Notes: generated from the sequence alone by a model not told the origin. DNA of 64,000 bases from Microbacterium sp. Root61 (GCF_001427525.1 NZ_LMGU01000001.1:2169116-2233115); one strand, 5' to 3'; numbered from the stretch's first letter, positions 50,526 through 59,471 are shown. Numbers and translations are program-made.

Positions 50526-51538
50526 TGGACGATTCCTTCCAAGGGTGGAGCATGCAGGAAATCAGGGATGGGTGCTTCCCCTGGGAAGCAGCAGATCGCG
50601 TCGACCCGGCCTTCGCGCCGAGCCTGTTCCAGGAGCGTCGCCCGGGCGACCACGGTGTCGGGGGCTAGGGAAGGGCCCCAGTCCCACCCCCCTGAGAGAG
50701 CCGGGTCGGTGGAGGTCTGCAGCATCGCGACGGCTTGCCTCCCGGTCTTCGTCTTCACCTCGTCGGTGAGATCGAGCGTGCGTCCGATGTCGAGCCCTGC
50801 AATCTGCTGATAGGACATCACCGCGAAGAGATCGAGGTGAGTGGCGAGATCGCTCAGGTCCTGTCCATACTGTGCGCGACGCTCGCGATGAGGCAAAGGA
50901 ACCAGGAATGCGCCCACTCGGACTCCCCTGCGATGACCGACTTCCGCAAGGCGGCGTGCCGTCTCGTTGACGGCGTGGACACGAAACTCATCCCACGCCG
51001 CCGCGTGCTCTGACACCTGGACACGGTCGATTCGATCGACTCCCAGCCAACTGGCGAACCGCGCGAGAGTGCCGTCGTCGAAAGACGCAGGGCGTGGCGA
51101 ACCTCCGTTGCGAGACTCGGTCTCCCAATGTCCCGGCCACCGGAGAAAGTCGAGGAACACTGTCTCTACCCCCGACGAATCGAGATCTCGGGCGAGTTTC
51201 GCCGCAAGCGCGGTATCGAAGGTCGGGTCTCCGGGCACGATACCGCGGTACCACTCGAGGGGTGTCAGCTCGCCCCCGTCCCGTCCGGTCGGACGCACGG
51301 GAACGGCCATCGCGCTGCCGGCATGGTCGGAGTAGGCCGCGAACGATCCGACCACGTGGAGACCATGACGCGCGGTGGCCGCCTTGAGGTCATCGTCGAT
51401 GATGTCGAGCTTGGTGATCACGCCGCTGATCCCACGTTCAGCTGCGGCCGCTGACCACCCGTCCTTCATCGCACCACTCCAGCCCGCGAGCGTGGATGGA
51501 CGCAGATACGCGAGGCGGGCGGGCAGCGGAGCGGTCAT
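50522..51538 (-). CDS. Uncharacterised TIM-barrel protein, probable glycoside hydrolase-like
   Basis: A 338-residue cytoplasmic protein (no signal peptide). The repeating beta-alpha pattern suggests a TIM barrel: RLAYLRPSTLAGW, GVITKLDI, GLHVVGSFAAYSD, VETVFLDFLRWPGHWE, RVGAFLVPLPHRER, DLFAVMSYQQIAG and QAVAMLQTSTDPALSGG. The DFLRWPG and MSYQQ strands recall putative glycoside hydrolases of the GH10/GH18-like COG1649 and DUF4015 type, but I cannot place it in a named family. Overlaps by four bases with the ATPase upstream and RpiR downstream tie it tightly to MurNAc salvage. It may act on an imported GlcNAc-MurNAc or muropeptide. Function inferred from context only. Confidence 0.78.
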   Translation of the reverse strand: MTAPLPARLAYLRPSTLAGWSGAMKDGWSAAAAERGISGVITKLDIIDDDLKAATARHGLHVVGSFAAYSDHAGSAMAVPVRPTGRDGGELTPLEWYRGIVPGDPTFDTALAAKLARDLDSSGVETVFLDFLRWPGHWETESRNGGSPRPASFDDGTLARFASWLGVDRIDRVQVSEHAAAWDEFRVHAVNETARRLAEVGHRRGVRVGAFLVPLPHRERRAQYGQDLSDLATHLDLFAVMSYQQIAGLDIGRTLDLTDEVKTKTGRQAVAMLQTSTDPALSGGWDWGPSLAPDTVVARATLLEQARREGRVDAICCFPGEAPIPDFLHAPPLEGIVQ

Positions 51539-53220
51539 CCGTTCCCCCAGCCGGCGCGAGCCTGAAGGGCCGCCTCTCGTGCGGCACCGACCTCGGGGAT
51601 CGGCGAGGCCGAGAGAAGCTGCCGGGTGTACGTGTGCTGGGGTCGGAGGTAGACGTCGGCCACCGGCCCGGTCTCGACGATCCTGCCCTTCTGCATCACC
51701 GCCACGCGATCGCTCAACTGCTTCACGACGGCGAGATCGTGCGCTATGAAGAGGATGCCGACACCGAGTTCGTCGCGGAGTCTGCTCAGCAGCGCGATGA
51801 TCTGCGCCTGGATGGATACGTCGAGGGCGGAGACCGGTTCGTCGCACAACAGAACACGAGGGCCGGCTGCAAGAGCACGGGCGATTCCGACGCGCTGGCG
51901 CTGACCACCCGAGAGCGTGCCGGGCCGGCGATCCAGCCACGCAGGATCCAGCCCGACAAGGTCCATCAATTCCGCGGCCGTCGGGGCGCTGGCGTCGCTA
52001 GGTGCGGCCGCCCGTGCTTCCTCGAGCGACTGGCGAAGGGACCTCAGCGGGTTCAAGGCGGCCGCCGCGTCCTGAAACACATACTGGAGCTGGCGCCTCG
52101 AGGTATCCCCGATGCGACGGGCGGTGACGTCTACACCGTCTACCGTGATCGTGCCCTCACACGACGGCAGCAGTCCGGCGATGGCGCGCGAGAGCGTCGA
52201 CTTGCCGCAGCCGGACTCCCCGACGAGGCCGAGGGTTTCCCCGGGGAAGACCTCGAGAGAGACGCCGTCTACGGCGAAGGTGGGCTGGTTGCGTCGGAAC
52301 AGACCCCGGCCGGGTGTGACGTCCACCCGCAAGTCGCTCACGACGAGGGCCGGCACCGTGTGCTGCGGATCGCGAGAGGCGGCCGCCGGTGCGTCGATCC
52401 GTGGAACTGCCGAGAGCAGAAGCTTCGTGTACTCGTGTCCTGGCGTCGTGAAGAGCTGGGCGGCGGGCGCCTGTTCGACGACATGCCCACGACGCATCAC
52501 CGTGACATCGTCACAGAGCTCGGCGACGACTCCGAGGTCGTGCGTGATGAAGAGCGTGGCGAGCTCGTAGTCGCGTCGCAGGTCATTGAGCAGCGCCAAG
52601 ATCTGGGCTTGGACAGTGACGTCCAGTGCCGTCGTCGGCTCGTCGGCGATGATCAATTCCGGGTTGTTCGCGAGCGCGGCGGCGATGACAACACGCTGAC
52701 GCTGCCCGCCGGAGAACTCGTGCGGATAGGCCCGGTATCGGTCCTTCGCGTTGGGGATGCCGACACGGTCGAGGAGTTCAATGGCACGCGCACGCGCCGC
52801 CGCACCAGCCACCCCATGTGCTTCGAGCGTCTCGGCCACCTGCGCACCGATTCGCATGGCGGGATTCAACGCTGAAAGCGGGTCCTGGAAGATCATCGCA
52901 ATGCGGTTACCACGGATACTCTCCCAATCCTTGTCGGGCAGCCCGACCAGCTCCTTGCCCGCGAATCGGATACTGCCTCGGGTGACTCGTCCAGGCGGGC
53001 GGAGCAGATTGATGATCGCTCGGCTTGTCACCGTCTTCCCAGAGCCCGACTCGCCCACGAGTCCCATCACCTGTCGTCGGCGGACGTCGATGTCGACGCC
53101 GTGGACGACCTCCGTCGCTCCGAATGCCACCCGCAGGTCGCGGATCGAGAGCAGGGGGCTATCGATGGAAGACTCCGCGGGATCGCTCAGGAGATCGTGG
53201 CGGGTGTCGACGGCAGTCAT
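51535..53220 (-). CDS. Double ABC ATPase of a Dpp/Opp-type importer (DppD-DppF fusion)
   Basis: A 561-residue protein with two ABC ATPase domains. Domain 1: Walker A GESGSGKT, signature FSGGQRQRVVIAAAL, Walker B LIIADEPTTALD. Domain 2: Walker A GESGCGKST, signature LSGGQRQRVGIARAL, Walker B VLLCDEPVSALD. A short linker after LLSAVPRIDAP joins them. Fused DppDF-like ATPases are known in Actinobacteria; here they energise the two adjacent permeases. The four-cysteine C-terminal extension of separate D subunits is absent. Start ATG 53220 overlaps the DppC-like stop. Confidence 0.9.
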   Translation of the reverse strand: MTAVDTRHDLLSDPAESSIDSPLLSIRDLRVAFGATEVVHGVDIDVRRRQVMGLVGESGSGKTVTSRAIINLLRPPGRVTRGSIRFAGKELVGLPDKDWESIRGNRIAMIFQDPLSALNPAMRIGAQVAETLEAHGVAGAAARARAIELLDRVGIPNAKDRYRAYPHEFSGGQRQRVVIAAALANNPELIIADEPTTALDVTVQAQILALLNDLRRDYELATLFITHDLGVVAELCDDVTVMRRGHVVEQAPAAQLFTTPGHEYTKLLLSAVPRIDAPAAASRDPQHTVPALVVSDLRVDVTPGRGLFRRNQPTFAVDGVSLEVFPGETLGLVGESGCGKSTLSRAIAGLLPSCEGTITVDGVDVTARRIGDTSRRQLQYVFQDAAAALNPLRSLRQSLEEARAAAPSDASAPTAAELMDLVGLDPAWLDRRPGTLSGGQRQRVGIARALAAGPRVLLCDEPVSALDVSIQAQIIALLSRLRDELGVGILFIAHDLAVVKQLSDRVAVMQKGRIVETGPVADVYLRPQHTYTRQLLSASPIPEVGAAREAALQARAGWGNG

Positions 53221-54101
53221 GCGGGGAGGTCCTTGCTGGTCACGGCATCGGCAAGAAGGCTGAAGCCCAGGACGAGGAGGAAGAGCACGGCAGCGGGCCC
53301 GAGCACGTAGAAGGGCTGATCCTCCATGTACCTCGCACCGCTGTTGAGCAGCACGCCGAGTGACGGCTCGGGCGGCTGAACGCCGAGTCCGACGATGCTG
53401 AGCGAGGATTCGAGGAAGATCGCGGCGACGGCGGCGACAACCATCTGCGCAATCATCGTGTCGAGCGTATGCGGCAGGATGTGGCGCGCCATGATCCTGC
53501 TCTTGGTGACACCGAGCATGCGTGCGGCGGACACATAGTCGCGGTGCTCTTGTGAGAGAAGAGTCGCGCGCGAGAGTCGACCGAACGCGGGCAGCGCGTA
53601 GATCGTCATCGCCAAGACGAGCGCGAGCCATCCCGGACCGATCACGAGGGTGACGCAGATTCCGAGGATCAGGGACGGAAAGCCCATGATCAGGTCGAAT
53701 AGCCTCTGCGCGAGGTTGCCGGCGGTCCGATTGATGATGCCGATGAGCCCCAACAGGGTCCCCAGGACCGCTGCAATCGGAATCGCGACGCCGACGAGGG
53801 ACAGATCCGTGCGCGTGCCGAAGACTGCGCGGACGAAGATGTTGCGGCCGACCTCGTCGGTTCCGAATGGTGCCGCGAGCGTCGGCAGCGCAAGGGCATC
53901 ACGGCTCTGCACGTCGTAGCCGCCGGGGAAGAGGAGGGGCGCTGCAACTGCCGTGATGATCAGGATGCCGAGGATGATCGATCCCGCGAGACCGCGCGGG
54001 GTCCGCAGCGCACGGGTGTAGCGCGCAATGAGCAGACGCGCACGCATCGCCTCAACGGCGGGAGTCTGCCCGGCGAGGGCGATGCGATCTGTGACGGTCA
54101 T
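53217..54101 (-). CDS. Dpp/Opp-type ABC permease (DppC-like)
   Basis: A 294-residue permease. The cytosolic N-terminus (RYTRALRTPRG) leads into about six helices, with the DppC landmark APFGTDEVGRNIFVR and the EAA-type loop AARMLGVTKSRIMARHILPH. ATG 54101 overlaps the DppB-like gene stop as ATGA. Forms the channel with the adjacent permease for the salvage importer. Confidence 0.88.
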   Translation of the reverse strand: MTVTDRIALAGQTPAVEAMRARLLIARYTRALRTPRGLAGSIILGILIITAVAAPLLFPGGYDVQSRDALALPTLAAPFGTDEVGRNIFVRAVFGTRTDLSLVGVAIPIAAVLGTLLGLIGIINRTAGNLAQRLFDLIMGFPSLILGICVTLVIGPGWLALVLAMTIYALPAFGRLSRATLLSQEHRDYVSAARMLGVTKSRIMARHILPHTLDTMIAQMVVAAVAAIFLESSLSIVGLGVQPPEPSLGVLLNSGARYMEDQPFYVLGPAAVLFLLVLGFSLLADAVTSKDLPA

Positions 54102-55051
54102 GCGGATTCTCCCAGTCGGATGCGAGGATCCAGGGTGGCGACGCCCACGTCGGTCAGCAGTTGCATGAGCACAGCGATCACGACGGCGCCGAGGATCAGG
54201 ACCTGAACGACCAGGTAGTCGCGAGTCTGGACGCTCGACACGGCGAGCGATCCGAGGCCATGTCGAGCGAAGATCGCCTCGACCACGATCGCGCCGGCCA
54301 AGAGTTCGCCGAAGCGGAGACCGATGGTGACCAGCGCCGGTCCCATGCTGTTGCGCAGGATGTGTCGTTGCACCACCCGCCGCCGCGGGACTCCCTTGGC
54401 GATCGCGAGGTCCACGAAGTCTTCGCTGGAGGTCGTGCGCATCGACGTGGCGACCAGTCTGCCGACCGTCGCTGCCTGGGGAAGAGCGAGCGCGAGCGCG
54501 GGGAGAATCAGGTACTGGATCCCGATGACCGGGTCCTCCAGCAGGCTCACCTCCCCCGAGACGGGCAGGACCGGCACCGCGATCCCGAGCAACAGGATGA
54601 GGAACAGACCTGTCAAGAACGGGGGTGCCGCCAACAGAGCCGAATTCGCCGCGTCGAGCATTCCGCGGACGAAGGGTCGGCGGGCCGTCGCCGTCGCAAC
54701 GCCCAACGCGATACCGATGACCACCATCAGGATTCCGGCGACGATCGCCAATTCCAAGGTGCTCGACAGACGCACGCCGATCAGTTCCGCGACGGGCCTT
54801 CCAGTCGTGAACGACATGCCGAGGTTGCCGACCAGCACTCCGCCGATCCAAGCGAAGTACTGAGCGATGAACGGCCGATCGAGTCCCATCTCGGTGCGGA
54901 TGAGATCGAGCGTTTCGGGTGACGCATCCGGTCCGGCGATCGCGACGGCCGGGTCGCCGGGAGCCATCCGCGGCAAGGCAAACGCCACAATGGACGCCGC
55001 GACAAGCAGGAAGGCGATCGACGGGAGCCGCCGGACCAGATACGTCACCAC
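54098..55051 (-). CDS. Dpp/Opp-type ABC permease (DppB-like)
   Basis: A 317-residue six-helix permease. N-terminal YLVRRLPSIAFLLVAASIV, then RMAPGDPAVAIAGP, GNLGMSFTTGRPV and the EAA-type loop AIAKGVPRRRVVQRHILRN are standard DppB landmarks. Five bases separate its start from the binding-protein stop. Together with the DppC-like subunit it should pass peptide-linked or free amino sugars in this context; cargo is inferred. Confidence 0.9.
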   Translation of the reverse strand: MVTYLVRRLPSIAFLLVAASIVAFALPRMAPGDPAVAIAGPDASPETLDLIRTEMGLDRPFIAQYFAWIGGVLVGNLGMSFTTGRPVAELIGVRLSSTLELAIVAGILMVVIGIALGVATATARRPFVRGMLDAANSALLAAPPFLTGLFLILLLGIAVPVLPVSGEVSLLEDPVIGIQYLILPALALALPQAATVGRLVATSMRTTSSEDFVDLAIAKGVPRRRVVQRHILRNSMGPALVTIGLRFGELLAGAIVVEAIFARHGLGSLAVSSVQTRDYLVVQVLILGAVVIAVLMQLLTDVGVATLDPRIRLGESA

Positions 55052-55056
55052 GATGT

Positions 55057-56625
55057 CTACTCCGAGAGGTAGGCGTCAGTCGCGACGACGCTGCCCAGCG
55101 ACACCACATCGATGCCCTGAAGCCGGGCGCTGTTGACGTGGTACTGCGGTGCGACGGCGATGATGTTGCTGAACGCCTGGTCGAGCATGTACTTGCTCAG
55201 GTCGGTCAGCGCCTTCTCTCGCGTCTTGTCGTCTGCGGCACGGACACCCGCCTTCAGCTTGTCGTACTCGGGAGTGGTGAAATGCGAGGGGTTTCCCGTC
55301 CGGATCGACGGCATGGCATCGATGAGGGTCGCTGCCGAGAACCCGACCATGCCGTGCAGGAGAAGGAACGACTGCCCGATGTTGCCCTCGACCTGGCGCT
55401 TGTCGTAGTCGGGAACATCGAGCGCCTCTGCGGTGACGTTGAGGCCCACCTCGGTGAGGTTGTTCTGGACGATCTCGAAGAGGCTCTTCATTACCGGAAG
55501 GTTGGCATAGGTGATCGTGAGGTCGGCACCGGCGGTTCCCGAAGCCTGGAGCAGTTCTTTCGCCTTTTCGGGATCGTAGGAGTAGTGCTCCGCGAGATCC
55601 GTCGGGTAGCCAGGGCTCCCCGGGGTCCACCACAGGTCGGTCATGATCGCGTCGCCGCCGAAGACCTGGTCGCTGATTCGTTCACGATCAATGGCGTATG
55701 CGAGGGCTTGACGGGCCTCGGGGGTGTTGAACGGTGCGCGCTCCACGTCGATGCCGAAGGGATAGAACACGCCACCGGCGTTCTGGAGAACGTATTCCGT
55801 GTCGTCAGCGAGGCGGATCACATCGCTCTGGGCCATCCCGATGACGAGGTCCGCCGCCCCGCCCTTCAGCGCGGACTGAAGGGCTGTGCTGTCGGGGATG
55901 ATCGAGATGTCGACCTCGTCGAGGTAGGGGCCGTCCTCGCCCCAGTAGTCGTCGTTCGCCTCGAGCGTGAGGGATGCACCGGGCACCCACTCCTCCCACG
56001 TGAAGGGACCGGTACCCACGATGTTCTTGCCGTCCGCAGCCTGCGCCCAGGTCTCGCTGTCGACGATCGGGGTGAGGTCGAGGAGATCGAACATGCTGTC
56101 GCTGGCGGCCGAAAGCGTGATGACCACTTCTGTGTCGCTGGTCGCCGCGACGGATGCGATGTTCTTGGCCACGGCCGCGAGCTGCGAAGCGTTCGCCGGC
56201 AATTGCACCTGCTGGAGCGAGAAGACGACGTCGTCTGCTGTGAAGGCGCGGCCCGAGTGGTACACGACGTCATCCCGAAGAGTCAGGGTCAACTCTGTCC
56301 GGTCGTCATTGTAGGACCAGTCCGTGGCGAGCAACGGCTGCGGCTCAGAGTTCTCGTTGAGCTGGATCAGCGAGTCGAAGACGAGGCGCCGCCAGGACCA
56401 GTTGCCGGCGCGATTGGCCATGGCGAACTGGGGCTGTGCGTCGGCAGCGGCGGCGATGGTGAGCACGCCGCCCGGGACGGGCGTGCTCGAGGCGGCCGGG
56501 CTATCACCGGGAGTTCCTTGCGCGACGGCGCAGCCGGTCAGCACGAGCGCGGTCGCGGCGACGACGGCTGTCGCTCGAGCCATGCGGGCGGCAAACCGCC
56601 GCGATGTGGGCATTGGGACGGTCAT
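55057..56625 (-). CDS. ABC transporter solute-binding lipoprotein (family 5) of the salvage operon
   Basis: A 522-residue family-5 binding protein. A twin-arginine-free signal peptide ends in the lipobox VLTGCAVAQG. The family pattern follows (SWRRLVFDSLIQLNENSEPQ, LTLTLRDDVVYHSGRAFTADD). Start is ATG 56625 with AAGGAG about ten bases upstream; an in-frame ATG at 56667 would put an unusual hydrophilic stretch before the signal peptide. First gene of the operon. In Enterobacteria related proteins such as MppA bind cell-wall peptides, so a muropeptide or MurNAc-containing ligand is plausible. Confidence 0.9.
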   Translation of the reverse strand: MTVPMPTSRRFAARMARATAVVAATALVLTGCAVAQGTPGDSPAASSTPVPGGVLTIAAAADAQPQFAMANRAGNWSWRRLVFDSLIQLNENSEPQPLLATDWSYNDDRTELTLTLRDDVVYHSGRAFTADDVVFSLQQVQLPANASQLAAVAKNIASVAATSDTEVVITLSAASDSMFDLLDLTPIVDSETWAQAADGKNIVGTGPFTWEEWVPGASLTLEANDDYWGEDGPYLDEVDISIIPDSTALQSALKGGAADLVIGMAQSDVIRLADDTEYVLQNAGGVFYPFGIDVERAPFNTPEARQALAYAIDRERISDQVFGGDAIMTDLWWTPGSPGYPTDLAEHYSYDPEKAKELLQASGTAGADLTITYANLPVMKSLFEIVQNNLTEVGLNVTAEALDVPDYDKRQVEGNIGQSFLLLHGMVGFSAATLIDAMPSIRTGNPSHFTTPEYDKLKAGVRAADDKTREKALTDLSKYMLDQAFSNIIAVAPQYHVNSARLQGIDVVSLGSVVATDAYLSE

Positions 56626-56689
56626 GACACTCAGGCTCCTTCGGGAAGGTCGGGATGACGAAACCATAGTGAAATTATCTACCGCCCGT

Positions 56690-56724
56690 CAACTACTTGT
56701 GTGAAATTTTCACACAAGTAGTTG
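56690..56724. promoter_or_regulatory. 35-base palindrome, candidate RpiR operator of the salvage operon
   Basis: CAACTACTTGTGTGAAA (56690-56706), one T, and the exact reverse complement of the first arm (56708-56724) form a 17+1+17 perfect inverted repeat. The core TGTGAAAnTTTCACA resembles RpiR/MurR-type sites. It covers the -35 zone of a minus-strand promoter whose -10-like TAGATA/GATAAT lies at 56681-56674. An extra partial copy GTGAAATTATC is at 56669-56679. Sixty-five bases before the binding-protein ATG. Confidence 0.72.
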
Positions 56725-56725
56725 G

Positions 56726-57078
56726 AACGAGGCTCTGAGCGACGTCAACGCGGAGCTATTCACTGAGCGTTCGAGGGCCCCGTCAGCGTCGCGGACCCAG
56801 GGTCCGCTTTGCGGCTTCACAAGCAAAGCGATCGTCTTAGCGGACGTCGCAGCCGCCAGCGATCTCGGCCACCGCGAGTACTACCAGTTCGCGTGGCGAA
56901 CAAGCCGGAGTGGCAACGACTCAACCTTGGGTCGTTGACGCTTGTAGACAGCTGACAGATGCAGCGCAGGTTCGTCTGTCGACGCACCGCGGCATACCCG
57001 GAGAGCGAATGCTGGTGTCGCCCGCTCTTTCGACATCACGAACTCGTCTCGCCACCCGTGCGCTGGCGCTCCCGGCAC
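56726..57078. other. Gap between the salvage operon and the UbiB-like gene
   Basis: No convincing complete gene. From about 56728 to the TGA at 56936-56938 a plus-strand frame stays open and reads NEALSDVNAELFTERSRAP, later AAASDLGHREYYQFAWRTS. It has no start codon, so it could be a relic or chance. The rest looks non-coding. Confidence 0.3.
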
Positions 57079-59157
57079 TCAGTGTGGCGTGCGCATCAGC
57101 GAGGTGCGGAGCGACCTCAGCACGAGGAGCATGCCGGCGAGGCCGACCACCGTCCCCAGGAACGGAAGGAGCGACACGTCCTCAGTGAGCTGAGGGCCGC
57201 CGCCGGAGACCATGAGCAGCACCGCGGTGACGACCAGCGACACGCCCACCAGAGCCGTCGTCAGCTGCCCGACGAGCGACCCGATCCACCCGCGTTCCTG
57301 GATGTCGCGGAACATGCGCAGGTTCAGTCCGAAGGTGCCGTTCTCGAGCTGAGAGCCGATCACCTCGATGCGGCGTGGGAGACGCCTCAGCTGTTCACCG
57401 ATGACCTGGAGCTGGACGCGGCCGTCGGCGAACATCTCCTGCGAGTTGATCGTCAGACGCAGGAAATGGGGTGTGCGTGCAAGGGCTTGGTCGACCATGT
57501 CGTAGTCGGGAACGAGCTGCCGCAGCGTTCCCTCGAGCGACGCGATGGTGCGGAACACCAGGACGAGGGCCGGAGGAAGCGACAACTCGTGTCGTCGCAG
57601 CACGTCGATGACCTCGCGGAAGATCCCGGCATCGGTGCGTCCGTTGTGCACGCGCGTGAGGACGACGCCGATCTCGTGCTGCAGCGCCGGCCGATCGATG
57701 TCCGGGCCGTCCGTGGGCTGACCGGCGATCATCAGCAGGAGATCCGTCAGCGCGATGTCGTCTTCTGCCCCCATCGCCGACATCATCGCGATCAGCACCC
57801 GACGCAGGCTCCGCTCCACGACGCCGACCGATCCGAAGTCGATGAGAGTGATCCCGCCATCGGCCCGGAGGATGATGTTGCCCGGGTGCAGGTCGGCGTG
57901 GAACACTCCACGCACGGTCACCTGCTCGAAGACGGTGTCGACCAGCGTGTCGGCGATCTCGCGCGCCGTCGGCAGCGGCTGCGGCCGTGTGAGCGAGACC
58001 ACCCCGGTCACGTCGCGCACGGCGAAGTCTGTCTCGTCAGTGCGCTGCTCGGGTGCGGCATCCGTCATCGCCGCAGGCAGCGAGCCGTCGAGCTTGGAGA
58101 ACGGGACGCCCTCGACCAGCTCCTGCACCATCATGCGCTCGGTGCACAGCTCCGGATACACGTCCGGCACATGGATGGACTTCACACTCGACCGCGCCAG
58201 AGTGTCGCGAAGCAGCTGGGTGTTCGCCAGCTCGATGCGGTAGTCCAGCTCCTCCTTGAGCGATTGCACGAACTCCCCAGCGAGTGCGCTGAGCCCGTAG
58301 GCACGAGCCCAGGACGCCCGACGTTCCGCCTGGGCGGCGAGGCGCACGATGATGTCGGAGTCGATGAGCACCGAAGTGCGCGCATCCGGTCGCTGGACCT
58401 TGATGACCACGCGCGGCCCCTCCGCCGCACCGGCCGGAGCGCGCAGCCGTGCCACGTGCACCTGGGCGAGGGACGCCGCGGCCAACGGCGTCTCGTCGAC
58501 CCATTCAAAGGCTTCCGCGAGGGGTCCGCCGAGCTCGGTCTCGATCGCGGCGCGGACGTCGTCCCAGGGCAGCGGAGTGGTCTGCATCTGCAGAGTGGCA
58601 AAAGCGTCGGTGAACTCGGTCGGAAGGATGTCGTCGCGCGTGGAGAGCACTTGACCGACCTTCACAAACGTCGGTCCGGCCTCGTTCATTGCCGCCACCA
58701 CGGCAGCGGGGACATCCTGGTCCTCCCCGCGCCGATGGTCGCTGTACAGGCTGAGACCGTGCTTGGAGGCGATTCTCAGCGTCTGCAGGTAGCGGCGCAT
58801 CCGCTTGCGACGGCGCAGCATCCCCTTCACTGCGCGTATCGGGTGCCAGCCGCGGCCCGACGGCCAGAACAACTCCGAGATCATGATGACCGTCACGGCG
58901 ATGGCGAACTGCCAGCCGAGGGCGACAGCGACGAACACGACGCCCATCGGGCTGGATACCGCGAACTGCCCGTCGACCATCACGTCGCCCGCGGCGAGCG
59001 CCGTGCGCACGAGCGGGACGGTGAGCGCGTACACGACGGCGACGAAGAGGAGTGCACGGGCCCAGCCGATGGCCGTGCCGAGCACGTGCTGCGCAACCCA
59101 GGTCGCGCAGAGGGCGAAGATCGCGCCGAGCAGTACAGTGCCAATGGCCTCGAACAT
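57079..59157 (-). CDS. ABC1/UbiB-family protein kinase-like membrane protein
   Basis: A 692-residue UbiB-like protein. About three N-terminal helices precede the kinase-like fold. Key motifs: GPTFVKVGQVLSTRDDI (KxGQ), LAAASLAQVHVAR (Ala-rich loop), VVIKVQRPD with the ATP-binding Lys, MVQELVEGVPF, GVFHADLHPGN catalytic loop and LIDFGSVG. Two C-terminal membrane helices end the protein (LVGVSLVVTAVLLM, LLPFLGTVVGLAGML). A Ser/Thr-rich insertion lies between the lobes. The family supports quinone or lipid metabolism; no quinone genes are adjacent. GGGAGG precedes ATG 59157. Confidence 0.87.
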   Translation of the reverse strand: MFEAIGTVLLGAIFALCATWVAQHVLGTAIGWARALLFVAVVYALTVPLVRTALAAGDVMVDGQFAVSSPMGVVFVAVALGWQFAIAVTVIMISELFWPSGRGWHPIRAVKGMLRRRKRMRRYLQTLRIASKHGLSLYSDHRRGEDQDVPAAVVAAMNEAGPTFVKVGQVLSTRDDILPTEFTDAFATLQMQTTPLPWDDVRAAIETELGGPLAEAFEWVDETPLAAASLAQVHVARLRAPAGAAEGPRVVIKVQRPDARTSVLIDSDIIVRLAAQAERRASWARAYGLSALAGEFVQSLKEELDYRIELANTQLLRDTLARSSVKSIHVPDVYPELCTERMMVQELVEGVPFSKLDGSLPAAMTDAAPEQRTDETDFAVRDVTGVVSLTRPQPLPTAREIADTLVDTVFEQVTVRGVFHADLHPGNIILRADGGITLIDFGSVGVVERSLRRVLIAMMSAMGAEDDIALTDLLLMIAGQPTDGPDIDRPALQHEIGVVLTRVHNGRTDAGIFREVIDVLRRHELSLPPALVLVFRTIASLEGTLRQLVPDYDMVDQALARTPHFLRLTINSQEMFADGRVQLQVIGEQLRRLPRRIEVIGSQLENGTFGLNLRMFRDIQERGWIGSLVGQLTTALVGVSLVVTAVLLMVSGGGPQLTEDVSLLPFLGTVVGLAGMLLVLRSLRTSLMRTPH

Positions 59158-59471
59158 GGAACCTCCCGGTGAAGCCCCGACCCTAACGCGGCGCCACCGC
59201 GCCGAGGGGCGCAGGGCACAGGGTTTCACCCGGGCCGCACTTCCCTGCCCACCTTCGCGGTCACCCTCGTGTCACCCGTGTTCGTGAGCACCAAATCGCA
59301 CACTCCTCGACGGCGGCATGAGCCCCAGGTGACGGCCCGGGTGATCTTTGGCTGGGCGCCCGGCGCAGAAGGCACCCGCTTGGCACACTGTGGTGAGCCG
59401 TTCGCCGAAGTCGCGAAGTCGCGAAGTCCGGACCGGCTCGACGTCGACTCACCGAGCGCTCCGGAGGAATC
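59158..59471. other. Divergent promoter region of the UbiB-like and phosphatase genes
   Basis: About 310 bases without a gene. Three near-perfect copies of CGAAGTCG follow each other at 59406-59429. GGAGG lies five bases before the phosphatase ATG. I cannot place a confident promoter on either strand. Confidence 0.35.

Noticed and set aside
56687..56692. TTGACG on the minus strand as a -35 box for the salvage operon
   Set aside because: It lies only about five bases from the -10-like sequence, far short of normal spacing.
56959..59172. 737-codon plus-strand open frame opposite the UbiB-like gene
   Set aside because: Antisense shadow of a gene with clear UbiB motifs; no domain pattern of its own.
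59406..59429. Three copies of CGAAGTCG as a CRISPR or iteron
   Set aside because: Units are eight bases and contiguous with no spacers; only a short tandem repeat.
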